NCBI GenBank assembly: GCA_037178855.1
Contig: JASJZC010000007.1
Location: 2,666,001 to 2,730,000 of the forward strand
Length of the DNA stretch: 64,000 nt
Source of the DNA: Oscheius sp. JU75
Taxonomy: Eukaryota > Nematoda > Chromadorea > Rhabditida > Rhabditidae
Direction: 5' to 3'
Under the pieces are notes generated by a model. That model ran no database searches. It saw nothing but the letters and a program-made list of their open reading frames with translations, and was not told where the DNA came from. Both the position numbers and the translations under genes were made by a program. Within the stretch, counting starts at the first letter, position 1, and each line of letters starts with the position of its first letter. Shown one piece after another: positions 26,201 to 36,613 of the stretch.

Positions 26201-28472
26201 AATGGACCGACTAGTCAAAAAATTGCGCCGGAAAAGCCATAAAGTTGATCGGCTAGGATTTCAAAGCAGTCACGAACACTGTCCTCAATCTTGCCAAAGT
26301 CACGTAGTTAGGCTAAAACCCGCCTGGTGACCGGGGCTGGCCATTTATTTCCTTGTTCTTACGTTAACAACAAGGCATGGTGAGTGTTATAGTATTTTTT
26401 GATAGAATGGCAATCTTTGAGAAATCAGTCAGCCGTACTAGTCGCTCAGAGTGATCTTCGTACTAAACTTGCCCGCGGGAGAACATCTGTCGTGCTTTTT
26501 GCTCTAACAAAATCTCACGCCTCTCTCCCTTCATCTTATTGTAATAGATGATTTTTATCTCATACCCAAAAGAGCGGCTTTCGATAAGGCGAATCGTGCG
26601 TGCTGCACGTGTAGCCGCCGCTGACAAGCGCCTCGCGTTTTGCACGTTTACCATTCACTCCACTTTGGGGCAGACCTTCTCTCTGTGTCATTATCCATAA
26701 GACACGTAGAAGAATGTTGGCCGAGCCGCCATATATTTCTGCTTTTCGGCCATACATCAAGAAAACGCCTCTCCAACAAATTCAAACTACTAAAACTATT
26801 AGTAAAAAGGTGACTGATTACTTTTCTCTATATTTTATTGCAAACGTGACATCTCCTAGATTTAGTACTTCGAATAAGTTGGCTATGCGGTAAAAATGCA
26901 TTGTATTCCGGTTATTTACGCCAAGGTTTGTCGCTACGTGCACAATCGAATATGTTGTGCTGTTTGCCTCTAAAAGTCTCCATTGCTGCGACATATGCCA
27001 GCTGAATGGGCTTATGGTGGCCCTCATGCCTTTCAGTTGTTAATGTGCCTCTGTTACAGATCATCGAAGGTCCATCCACCCAATCTGGAACACCATCTCG
27101 GTTACGAAAAAGACCAGCGGCTTTGCCGAAAGTTCTGAAAGATCACTCATTGAATATGGCATATAGCGTAAAGCCTCATTGATTTCGTTTAAAAATCATA
27201 TTCTTTTAGATAACTCCAGAAGAACATCGTCATTATCTGATGGAACAGGGTCGATCTTTCAACCAACACCAATCTGCAGAGCTCCGACTTGCTGTAAGCT
27301 ATTTTGCAGCAACAAATTCAGTCTCATTTCCAGTACATTTCGGAACACATACTAAGTTCACTCTCTGAATACGGATGGTCCGTTGTCGACAATTTCCTCG
27401 GGGCTGAACATTGCTGGCACATTCACAAGTAGGAGATAATGTTGTTAGACGAACAAAGGCAATTATAGAGAGATGAGAACGCTAGAATCGAGAGGGCTGT
27501 TTAGTGCTGGACAAGTAGCAGATGCGAAGCATAAAGATGAACAACATCTGAAAGATATCAGATCCGATAAGGTAGTTGTGTAACAGTTTAATGAAAAGAT
27601 CAGTTTAGACATACTGGTTTGAGGGAACGGATCAGAAATCGTCGGATGCCTGTACAATCAGAATGCTGGTGACTTATTTGGACAGCATTGTGCACCGTTT
27701 CGCTAAAAGATTGAATGGGAACCAAATTCATGGTCGGTCAAAGGTATCTACTTTGATCATCTTTTGCATGAGTGCTTTTGTAGCCAATGCTAGCAATCTA
27801 CCCATCGAACGGCTCTCGATATGTCAAGCACGTTGACAATCCATCAAAAGACGGACGACGGATAACCGTGATCTACTACTGTAACCCTAAATGGGACTAC
27901 AAAGTGGTGGGAACAGTTATGTCATTTTTTCACCTATTGATCTTTTAGGACGGTGGTGTGCTGCGACTGTATCCCGAAACTTCCGCTACACCTTTGGACA
28001 TTGAACCGCGAGCTGATCGTCTAATAGCATTCTGGTCGGATAATCGAGTTCCACACGAAGTGATGCCCGTGTACAAAGACAGACTAGCGATCACTGTCTG
28101 GTATATGGATAGACAGGAGAGAGATCGACATCACGGCAAGATTGATCCAACAGGAACAGCCAGTCGAGATCCTTGCTCTATTGGCTTGGCTCCTAAAGTC
28201 AAGGATTCGAAGATTGACCCAGCTCAGAAGCTGAAAACGGTCACTCTCGATGATTCTGCAGGTAATTAACTATATTTAAACTATACATATCAGCCATAGA
28301 CCAAGATGAAGCTGATTCTGGCCGTGGAACTTTAATTCTGAACACAAATAGCAGTATCAAGGCGTCTTCGACGTTGTCTCGATCAATAAGCCATGATTCT
28401 TCTCATCTTTCCGACGACGACGAGGACCGATTACCCAGAAGAACTGATCTCGAGCCAGAATTTAACATCTAG
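23283..28472 (+). CDS. egl-9: EGL-9 / PHD-type HIF prolyl hydroxylase with N-terminal MYND finger
   Basis: Oxygen sensor: a 2-oxoglutarate/Fe(II) dioxygenase that hydroxylates a proline of HIF-1 so VHL can destroy it. Thirteen exons (23283-23349, 23411-23496, 24742-24824, 25306-25385, 25424-25545, 27060-27167, 27210-27293, 27334-27428, 27469-27571, 27609-27743, 27784-27903, 27949-28261, 28294-28472) give 524 residues. Residues ~24-60 are a MYND zinc finger (CGFCNNQTNLSPCENCGCVA, then CSSEHQKFDWKKHKPLC). A linker holds VIIETDDPDIQIIE, conserved with C. elegans. The catalytic core has the iron ligands HVD (VKHVDNPSKDG) and the later His in RVPHEVMPV, plus the 2-oxoglutarate Arg in DRLAITVWYMD. 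The C-terminus is acidic. Introns 2 and 5 (1.2 and 1.5 kb) are far longer than the window norm and may hold regulatory sequence. Confidence 0.95.
26141..26330 (+). other. Possible exon or nested gene inside egl-9 intron 5
   Basis: A good acceptor (tctttatcag) is followed by an open frame of ~60 codons that ends TGA at 26328-26330. It reads as a basic amphipathic coiled-coil-like helix (MLQAINELAEKTRKMDRL, VKKLRRKSHKVDRL) then a His/Cys-rich end. In the frame of egl-9 exon 5 the exon would instead stop after about 13 codons, so it could be an alternative last exon or part of a nested gene. No upstream partner exon was identified. Confidence 0.3.
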
Positions 28473-29994
28473 CACTCTTTCAAATGGTGTGCGAGCGCCA
28501 TTCAGCTTCCTGTGATAACATTGTGATGAGGTTTTGTGGTAATCGTGGTGCTAGATATATGCGACTGACCCACACAAATTTCCAATCTCCGCTGTCATCG
28601 ACCAATATAGTTTTATCCAAAATATTCGGGTTAGATACTTTCGACATTTATTCGGTAGCAGTTTTTTACTTGTATATATTGTTTCCAATTCGTTTGAACC
28701 TTGTGATACTGGATGCATTGCTTGTACTTTTTGTTCTACACTGGTATTTTGTGATATCTCTTTGCTACTCGTAGTATAAAATGCTACCTTTCTATGAGAG
28801 CAATTAACTACGAAGGACAGAAACACTATAGACATGTAACACAAAATGAGCCTCTTTGGAAGCTGGAAACCACATTTTTTTTTAGCCTGGAGGACAAACG
28901 AGCTTTCTAAATCTAGCGACAACTGTTGTCCATTAGTGCTGGTCTTGGACGGCAAACAGCTGGACGGGATTTCCTGCGTGCCATTTCGCACATTGTGTGA
29001 TGGAAGGGAACATGGTTTCTGCAGCCCATTCACACCTATTACACACTGGTGATGGATTGAGCTTGGCTCCGTTCCTGGTTAAGATTTGTGATTGGCTATT
29101 CTATGAAAAAAGAACCATTTATTGACGTCCAAAATGAAACTGGGCGAGTTGAACTTGAGTTCACTTCAAGAAAACTGAGTAGGCGCAAACTTGCAGAAGT
29201 TGAATAGCTTCCTTGAGTTAGTACAAAGCTTACTTTTCAAGTCTTTTGTCTATTCTACGAAAAAATTCCGCCTTGTCGGTCTGACGTGAGAGCTTCGCTA
29301 GATTACACCTCCCAAGCTCTTCCAAATCAAATTAGGCAACTGATTCAAAGTTCTTGAGCAGTTGAGCATGTCTCTTCCCTCTCGAGCAGCTCTCTGAAGA
29401 AGATTAGCAGCTAGCTTTTCTAGGGGGGAAAGACTCCAAATTCCAGTGAGCTGTGAAGAAATCTCTTGTTTTCAAAATAGTTACTTCTATCTGCAAATCC
29501 CAGTGAGCTATTTGTTACCTTTGTTTCTAAAGATTTAAAAATCTCCACTGTTTGTGCCTAGATACTAAAAGACTATAATCGAGATTAAGCGGAAGTTTAG
29601 AGAGCCATCTTTATTGGGGTCCAAGTTTGTTTAATGGGGCTTAAGCTACGTCAATGGGGATCTCTCAGACTACTGAATAAGTTGTTTCAATGTTCTGTTG
29701 TCAGATCGCACTGCTTTCGTTTCTTGGCCCAAACTTGGTGGCTTGTTTCTGATTGTCCATTCCGTCGAAAGATGGATTTCGAACTTACACGCCACGGGCT
29801 CGTGGTCTCTAATCCTCTCCTTTCGTCGAGACCACCCTCAACAAGCACAGATCATGCTAATATGGTCTCAAGAAGGCCGTCCGCTTATCAAAATTGAATT
29901 TGCGGTTTTCGATTCCTTCCACCCTCCCAACATCCTCAACATGCGTCATTTTTACTTTTGATCACTTCTTCGAAACCAACAAGATGTTTTCAGA
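28473..29994. other. Gene-poor stretch downstream of egl-9
   Basis: Open frames exist (160 codons on minus at 28551-29033; 87 codons on plus near 29.7 kb) but none shows a domain, signal peptide or intron signals I trust. The sequence is AT-rich with short local repeats such as two copies of cccagtgagct-like sequence near 29.44-29.51 kb. Confidence 0.4.
29988..29993 (+). promoter_or_regulatory. Candidate spliced-leader acceptor
   Basis: tttcag immediately followed by one base and the ATG of the small secreted protein gene. With no upstream exon in sight, trans-splicing of a leader is the simplest reading. Confidence 0.5.
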
Positions 29995-30466
29995 ATGACT
30001 TTTGTTCATCTGCTGGCCGTTCTTTCCGTTTGTGCAGTTGCAGTACTCTGTGCGGTAAGTATGAATAACTTTTGGCATGGATCTTCAAAAGGTAGAGATG
30101 CATTGGAAACGTGTTTTACTTTCAGCCAAATGACTGGCCGAGACAAATCATGATGAGATACAATCCAGAGGACTCCAGATTGGCCATCAACACAAGAGCA
30201 TATCTACCTCCAAGATATAAGAATCTCTTCGGTACAGGATCATCAAAGGTATCTTTTTCGTGTCTAAATCATTTAAAAAATACCAAGATTACGGATGAGC
30301 TAATTACATAAATAGATTTTTTGTTCAATGCTAGTACTTGCAATGTTTTTAGGTGCAAGCTGGTTTCATTCCCAAAACAATGTCCGATTATACTGGAAAG
30401 GTTGGAGCCCTTCGACGACAAACGTTCAGTTGGCGGCCTGAATTCAACTCACTCCAGGATGTCTAG
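29995..30466 (+). CDS. Small secreted protein, 98 aa, unrecognised
   Basis: Three exons (29995-30054, 30126-30248, 30353-30466) join in phase 0 to give 98 residues. Residues 1-20 (MTFVHLLAVLSVCAVAVLCA) are a clean signal peptide and end exactly at the first exon junction. The mature part has no Cys, is rich in Arg, Pro and aromatic residues (NDWPRQIMMRYNPEDSRLAI, AYLPPRYKNLF) and contains one dibasic site near the end (ALRRQTFSWRPEF). It could be a neuropeptide-like or matrix protein; function unknown. A poly(A) signal lies 52 nt after the stop. Confidence 0.75.
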
Positions 30467-30517
30467 TACTACTCTTCTCTATTTCCTCGATAGGACAGTC
30501 ATAAACTTGGTGTAACA

Positions 30518-30523
30518 AATAAA
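30518..30523 (+). terminator. Poly(A) signal of small secreted protein gene
   Basis: AATAAA 52 nt beyond the stop codon at 30466 and 59 nt before the converging ZIP gene's stop. Confidence 0.7.
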
Positions 30524-30581
30524 ACTTGTTTAATATGAGCAGGTACCCGTTATAAGCATCTAGATACTAGTTGATGTAAGA

Positions 30582-33238
30582 TTAAGTAAGGTCTTCTTCA
30601 GATATTGATGACATGAAAGTCATCAGAGCTACTCCGGAGGCAATACCAGCTGCCTGAAAAAGTATTACAGTTTGATAGAGCAAAGACTAACTTGGATGAA
30701 TGTGACGTAGATGCTTTCTAATAGATCGGTCTTGATAATTTCATTGGTAGATTCACGCATTTCGGGAATCTAAAAATAACGCAATCAGTGACCTTCTTTG
30801 GGTTTTCTGACGTCAACGACGGGAAAAGCCGTTCTCTGGCGGCGATTTTCAGCCCCGATTACGCTGACTTTCTTACGACCAACCTTCACAAACAAAGAAA
30901 AGTAAAACTGACCAAGGTCCCTAGGAAGATATACAGGTACATGCCTGACGAGACGGCGAACACGTACTCGTCGTAGCTGTCATCAACGTTGTCCAAAATA
31001 ACACCAACAGCGAAACCGATGTAGGAGAGGACGATAGGAATCATGTTTAGTAGAATGGCGCGTTTCATGCCAAGACCGGACTTGATGAGAATAGCCAGAG
31101 TTCCTGAAAACTTTGGTTCTTACATGACTACACCATTTGTCTTAGCTACTAAAGGCACGCTAAAAACTCACCGAGTTCTTGAGGAAACTGTTGAGAGATG
31201 ACAGCGATTCCGATGGAGATACCTCGCATGATGCTGTCACTGAAAGCGGCACCTAAATAAAACTATATTGAAGCTAAACATCATTCTTACCCATACTCAT
31301 ACCATCAACAAAGTTATTTGCAGAGCTTCCAAAAATCAACATGTATGCAACAGATGCCACTTGTATAGTACCCGGCTCAATCACTCTCTTCTCAACAATT
31401 TGAACGCTAACAGTCACTTCGCCATCACTTTCCTATGAAATTTGTTGATGAGATATAATGTTATTCTTACTTGGTGTTTGTGAAATCTCACATCGGGTTC
31501 TGTGTCCACTTCTCTGATTTCACTGAGCGGCGGTAGAACTCTGTCCTCAGGATCATCATTGGATATGTGGGACACTTTGCGACTTGTATTGGGTGTGAGA
31601 TGCGTGAATTTTGGGGAAAGGTGAGCCTAATTGCAGTATACAACATAAAAGAAGTGGAGTTCACTACCTTGTGTCCATTTTTGTCTTGAAACTCGACATC
31701 GTCCAATGTTTTCACAACAGCCACTCTTCTTCGCTGGGAAAACTAAAAACCCGACTTGATATCTTTTCACTGTCCCAATTTTTAAAAAATGGTCTTGTAC
31801 AAAAGTTAAAAAAAAAAAAAAGATTTGATCTCGGGCGGGCTCGAACCGCCGGCCTTCTGTGTGTTAGACAGATGTGATAACCACTACACCACGAGATCGC
31901 TGAGTCGCATTGCGAGTGGGCAATAGACTAGTGCCGTGTGCAAGGGGGGTCTTCAACTTTCAAAAGACTAACCGTTCTGACGAGAGCGTTACTAATAACG
32001 GCATTTTCTAGTTCTTCCTAAAAATAAACAAAGTTAAGAGTACTGAAAAAACTACACTTACAGCTAGAACCTCCTCTTCCCTCTTCATTTGCTCGTCTCC
32101 ACTCTCCACATCGACTGATTTTTTGGATCGTTTGTCAGAGTCAGATACTGTTGTTTCCTCGGTGGCATTCCTCACCTGCATCTGAAAATGGATTTTGTTT
32201 GAATATGATAACAGCAATACCTGAAACTTGGGCTTGTCCATAAGAGCTTTGAGAGTGGATGCATGAACTTTTCTTTTAACTTGGTATCTCTTAAACAATG
32301 CGGTTTAGAATTCAACTTGTTCTTACTCTTCTAAGTTCAAGGATGTATTGTAATATCCGATCGACAGCAAAAAAGACGTAAATGGCAGCGAGAATGATGC
32401 CCGATTTGTGTCTGTAGGCGAATTGTTCTAGGGTATTCAGCGTGAAGGCCTGAAAATAACATTGTTCTTAGCGATGTTTGCGAATGACTGTTTCGTGGTC
32501 AGAGTCAAGTGCTTGCCACTTAAAACACACCTGTGGTATCATTATGAAGAGAGCATTACTACTCAATGCTCCAATGCCCAACGCTATCAAAAATGTCATT
32601 ATTCTTTCGTAGAGAGACTTTTTGAGACACGGGAGAAGCAGGATTCCAAGTGGAGCCGAGTAGGAGCAGGCCGAAACGACGGCGAAACCGACACCCCATG
32701 CTGAAAGTTGTTGTGTCTATCTTTGAAAGTCAGTGCGCAGTAATACTGAAAGCGAATGCCATTTTCCAGATAGGAATCTTTAAGAAAACTCGCGAATGGC
32801 CGACCCCAACTGACTAGCCGAACCGGGGTTCACCTGACCACGAGGACAAAGGTTTCTGTGCGATTAGGCGATATGAAATACGTTTTGTCCAGTTGAAAGT
32901 GCTTTCTAAAAAAATGAATATCAAACTGAATTTTCTATAGCTATCGTAATGGAATTGGTCTATAACCAGAAAACTTACTTTGCCACCTATCCGGCTGATC
33001 TTCCACAGTTATGTTCTGAATGTACCCTTCGATGTCAGAGGCGACAAAAGCTTCTCTGATGACTTCATGAATGAGCTGACTGGCATTCTGAAAAGTATCC
33101 TTTTTAGTCTTTTCATCTTGTACTGCTTTGAAACATTAAATATTATTCTAATCTCCTGATGTTTACCCTCATCTTTTGCGATAAAGAACTCGTTTTTACT
33201 AGAAATACTTGTTCGTCGCTAGTACATACTCTTCTCAT
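30582..33238 (-). CDS. ZIP (SLC39, LIV-1/ZIP14-like) family protein lacking canonical metal-binding histidines
   Basis: ZIP proteins move zinc, iron or manganese into the cytosol through eight membrane helices. About thirteen exons join from an ATG at 33236-33238 to TAA at 30582. Helices are clear: GVGFAVVSACSYSAPLGILL, GIGALSSNALFIMIPQ, then a cytosolic loop rich in charged residues (TVSDSDKRSKKSVD), then VASVAYMLIFG, and GAAFSDSIMRGISIGIAV. The fold-defining positions are present but changed: the HNFxDG of helix IV reads NNFVDG, the helix V HExPHELGD reads QQFPQELGT, and the helix II HLLPEA position reads FIMIPQ. So the metal-site histidines are gone while the reading frame is intact. No signal peptide is visible at the chosen start, so a further upstream exon may be missing. 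A tRNA-Val lies in one intron. Confidence 0.82.
31827..31898 (-). tRNA. tRNA-Val (anticodon AAC)
   Basis: 72-nt cloverleaf without intron. On the minus strand: acceptor stem GATCTCG/CGAGATC (7 perfect pairs), D arm GTGTAGTGGTTATCAC, anticodon stem TCTGT/ACAGA with loop CTAACAC (anticodon AAC), T stem GGCGG/CCGCC with loop TTCGAGC. The invariant B box GGTTCGAGCCC is intact. A run of T on the minus strand (plus-strand A run around 31807-31821) supplies a pol III terminator. It sits inside an intron of the ZIP gene, same strand. Confidence 0.95.
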
Positions 33239-34272
33239 TGAATGTAAAAAAGCAAAAAAAAAGAGGATTATTTGGAAAGCGCACCTGACTCATGTTGCTC
33301 GAGGCTGTCGCTAGTGCGCAAGGCTCGCAGTCAACGTCATTTTTATACTTTTACGGAGGGAAGAGATGAGAGCAGAGTGCTCAAAGAGAAAGCGGAAAAA
33401 GTGGGAATCCCCCGAAAGTTTGTTGTTCGCCCCACTGGTCAGAGAACTTACCAGCAGCGGCTGTTCCATGTCGAGGAAAAGGGGAGGACGACTACTGTGA
33501 GAGACTCGCGTAAGATAACCATCGCCGAACACAGCGGCACCGCTTTTCACACTTTCAGTGATGCTTTTTGGAATCGGACCAAGTTCGATAGTATTCCCCA
33601 AAAATCAACAAGAGGTTAAAAATTATTACCGTTCTTCGATGTCTCACCAAATACATGACGGAACTTTTGTGCTCTCGACTGACTTCGGTACTATACCAGC
33701 CGCGCCGGGCTGATCCTTTTACTGCCAGCTTTTACGAGGGACAGAACATAAAATTTCGAGGGCGTTAGTCTAACTACTGTTCGGTCAACGACTGTAAATC
33801 AAAACTCCATGACAGACTTTCTACCATCAAGAAGGAAGGCGATTATGTGAGGGCTGTCTTTGAATTGAAAGACGGAGAAAATCGCATTGACATAAAATGA
33901 ACATAAGGGGTGAGTTTTGGGAAAACGAAGCAGTTAAAAATGGATTAAAGCATGAGGTAAATATTGAACAGTATTCGTTTAAAATCTGATTTACAAACCT
34001 AGACTAGCGGATCAGATAGCATGTAACAGATGAGCAGATTTCTAGAGCTGAAATAGTTTGACCAGCAATATCTTCAGTGTCACTTCCGCGTAAAGTTGTC
34101 TTTGTGTTTCCGAGCGTGGAACTGATGCCGACTGTGATCCAAACGAATCCAGTTGTCTCTAAAGTTGTTGCGGCATATCGTCTTTGCCATAGTTTCTGCA
34201 GTTTGCATACCAACTTCTCAGATCTTGTGATTATTGTGCTTTATTCATTCAGAACTGAGGAGAGATTCACTT
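33239..34272. other. Intergenic, possible missing first exon of ZIP gene
   Basis: Overlapping open frames on both strands at 33272-33619 (115 codons plus, 96 minus). The minus frame ends MEQPLL at a gtaagt donor and could be an upstream ZIP exon, but I could not join it in phase to the next exon. Confidence 0.35.
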
Positions 34273-34887
34273 ATGGCAGCTGGCATGTACTGCTATATAC
34301 TTCTAGTAGTCTGTGTAGCAACGGTATTGGACACAGAAGTGTTTTGTAAATGGTTTTCAGGAAGCCGCGGTTTTCGAAAGCGATAGAAGAAGTTTAGTTC
34401 CAAAAACACTGGCCCAAAAACTGTGTCAGAGGGACAGTTCCTTGACCATCTGTTCTCTTCTGGTAAGTGCAATAAAGAAGTAGTGAAATGTTCGATTTAA
34501 AGATTGTTACACCTCCCAAAAATCCAATCAGTATTTGGAGAATGTGTGAAGACCACCCTTACGTTCCACTCTGTCAGTACAAGCCGCCCAACAGATTTCC
34601 AATGGTGATGGTTGGCACTCCTAGGTCCCTACAATGGTTTTTATAGACAAATGAAGAACAGTCTACTTCAAATGCGGTTTTGGTAGAAGTGGAAGCTGTC
34701 GACAGTCGTCGGGTGCTAATGGAGAAAGTTATCCAAGTAGGAAGCTTACACTTTCTTGATTTTTTCATTTCAGGACATTCTCCAAGAAAAAGCTAGTCGG
34801 AAAGAAGCGGAAGAAGCTGAAGACCCATTTGACGGCTCTGTGATGGTGTCAAAAAGCAAATTATTTGAAGGATTGCTTCGCAAGTAA
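34273..34887 (+). CDS. Small secreted four-Cys protein, 157 aa, unrecognised
   Basis: Five exons (34273-34338, 34361-34462, 34503-34604, 34647-34736, 34774-34887) all join in phase 0 and sum to 157 residues. Residues 1-19 (MAAGMYCYILLVVCVATVL) are a signal peptide. The mature N-terminal half has four cysteines in two spaced pairs (LCQRDSSLTIC; MCEDHPYVPLC), suggesting two disulfides and a compact domain of about 60 residues. The C-terminal half is charged and helical (ILQEKASRKEAEEAEDPFD). Intron 1 is only 22 nt, too short for normal splicing, so the first junction may differ, although the frame also stays partly open there. Function unknown; possibly a secreted ligand or matrix protein. Confidence 0.62.
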
Positions 34888-34988
34888 AGTATTCAGTATA
34901 CTGTTAGAGATCATTTACCCTTTGCTCGAAACAAAATCCGAAGGTTACAAGGAAGTCTTGTCATTCAATTTGAACAATGCTTAATAGC

Positions 34989-35767
34989 TTAATCTTTTGA
35001 ACGCTGTCTGTTTTGCACTGTCGGAACAAGGTCGTAATCGTGATCGTATTTCTCCAGTTGTGACCATAGTTCATCTTCTACAAGTTTAAAAGTGACAACA
35101 GTGTTGATACAAAGAAGAACGTTGGTGGACAATGATGATGGGGAATGTAGCTGCACAAATGAAACTTAGTGAGGGACCATAATATCAAGATGCCTATTGC
35201 ATGGAATCCAGACAGTTCAACTTGGTCCCTCGTTGTAGTCATCGAGTTAGATATACTGAACCAATTTATCTTTCAAAAATCTATCCGCATCTGATTTGAA
35301 TTAATTTGATTACTCTGGTCGTGAAGAAAGGTCTATTTTACCAAGTGTAAAAAGTGAGGGTGGTACTCATAAAAGTTCATTTTCCAAACGCTCGAACTAG
35401 TTGAAGTTTGCAGCTTAACTGACATGATGACTGAATGCTCAAAAAGGAAAAGACGACTTTGATTTATCAGCGTCTTTGAGTTAACATAGCATAGAATGCC
35501 AAATTGTGTCTGATTCCCATGTATTCGTTATCCTGTAATTTACTACATATATCAACTTTACCATTTCTGATCACACCATGCTCCTTTCAGGCTATTTTCA
35601 TACAAATATCGTGTACCCTTCTGAGCAGCAATGTTATCGATTTTGTGACTTTTGATCTTGAGTGACGCCGCCGATCGCCCCATCAACTGAGAAAGTTGCA
35701 CGGCGTTTAACGGCATATCGCGTCTGTGGCTAAGTCTTTCAAGCTCTGCTTCTTTATCAGCAAAAAT
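34989..35767 (-). CDS. Orphan four-exon gene, at least 146 aa
   Basis: Not recognised. Exons 35562-35767, 35486-35532, 35342-35418 and 34989-35150 join with matching phases (2, 1 and 0) and standard donors and acceptors, which argues strongly for a real gene. The first in-frame ATG is at 35714-35716 (MPLNAVQLSQLMGRS), giving 146 residues; the frame stays open 17 codons upstream to an acceptor (ttaactag), so either a first exon exists further right or a spliced leader attaches there. The protein is mixed helical with many aromatics (NTWESDTIWHSML, KMNFYEYHPHFLHL) and ends in an acidic segment (VEDELWSQLEKYDHDYDL). No signal peptide or membrane helix. The plus-strand frame opposite it is rejected below. 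Confidence 0.55.
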
Positions 35768-36613
35768 CTAGTTAATCTAACTTATGTTACTGTGTCAATG
35801 TTTTGATTCGTTTCTCAATTGTAACTTATGTTTTTCAGATGTCAAGCAGCTTAGAGAACGCGGTGACAATCTACAGAATAGCTTCAAACCTGGCATAAAA
35901 TGAAAGTGAGTGTTAATTTAGTTTAACTGACTTCAACAACTTTAGATCTCAGGACAGATTTGTCGTGAGCATGGATCAAAAGATAAGGAAACATTCCACT
36001 ACAGCAATATATGCCATGCAACAAAAAGTATTTCAAGGTATTATCTATCTTATACTTTTGTTCGTTTTTTATGAGTCTCTCCAGCGAAGAGTTGAGCTAA
36101 AACGCAAAACATTGCGCGCCGGAGTAAGTAGTGTTCGATGTCAAGACACCGAGTCAATTTGGAAGATAGTCTAAAAGACATGTGGTCAATTGTGGTATAT
36201 CATCTGTGGCGGATAGTTGGTTGTCGAACGCTCGCGCGAGCGTCACGTATCACGAGGAAGGAGAACATATAAAACGAATGTGTGGTACCTTTGCTTAACG
36301 AACGGTGTGAAAAAGGTTGCGCTGCTTAGGGGTTGATTTAAGATAGAATTGGTCACAGATACGATTATCTTTTTTGCATTTGATGCGATTAACGATGAAA
36401 CTGATCTGTTTTCTTTCAGGTCCTCAGTCTGATCGAGATTCATCCACCTATGGAAGCAATAAACAAAGAACAGTTTGATCACCGAATAAACATTTATTGT
36501 TTTTCAAACTTCTGAGCATTCGCCTGTTAAAGCAGTGGATCTTATTTTACAATGCAATACAATATCCAACACAATATGCTTGTTCAGCGTAGCAGTAGTT
36601 ACCGGTTAGAATA
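35768..36613. other. Intergenic with 16-bp palindrome
   Basis: A plus-strand frame at 35965-36174 has one hydrophobic stretch (GIIYLILLFVFY) but no good start or exon partner. Otherwise only the palindrome at 36228-36243 stands out. Confidence 0.4.
36228..36243. promoter_or_regulatory. Perfect 16-bp GC-rich palindrome
   Basis: ACGCTCGCGCGAGCGT is its own reverse complement and sits in AT-rich DNA about 370 nt upstream of the DHTKD1 start codon. A dimeric factor site is possible; function unknown. Confidence 0.5.

Noticed and set aside
28551-29033. 160-codon minus open frame downstream of egl-9
   Set aside because: Residue use looks random, no domain, and it falls in likely 3' and intergenic DNA.
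34989-35341. Five-exon version of the orphan gene with an extra exon near 35.26-35.29 kb and a frameshift
   Set aside because: On recount the 35342 exon ends in phase 0, so direct joining to 34989-35150 keeps the frame without any shift.
35835-36175. Plus-strand exon-like frame (VKQLRERGDNLQNS) resembling a SNARE motif, and the frame at 35965-36174
   Set aside because: The frame stops just before its donor and cannot be joined in phase to the next piece; no SNARE heptad core or tail anchor follows.
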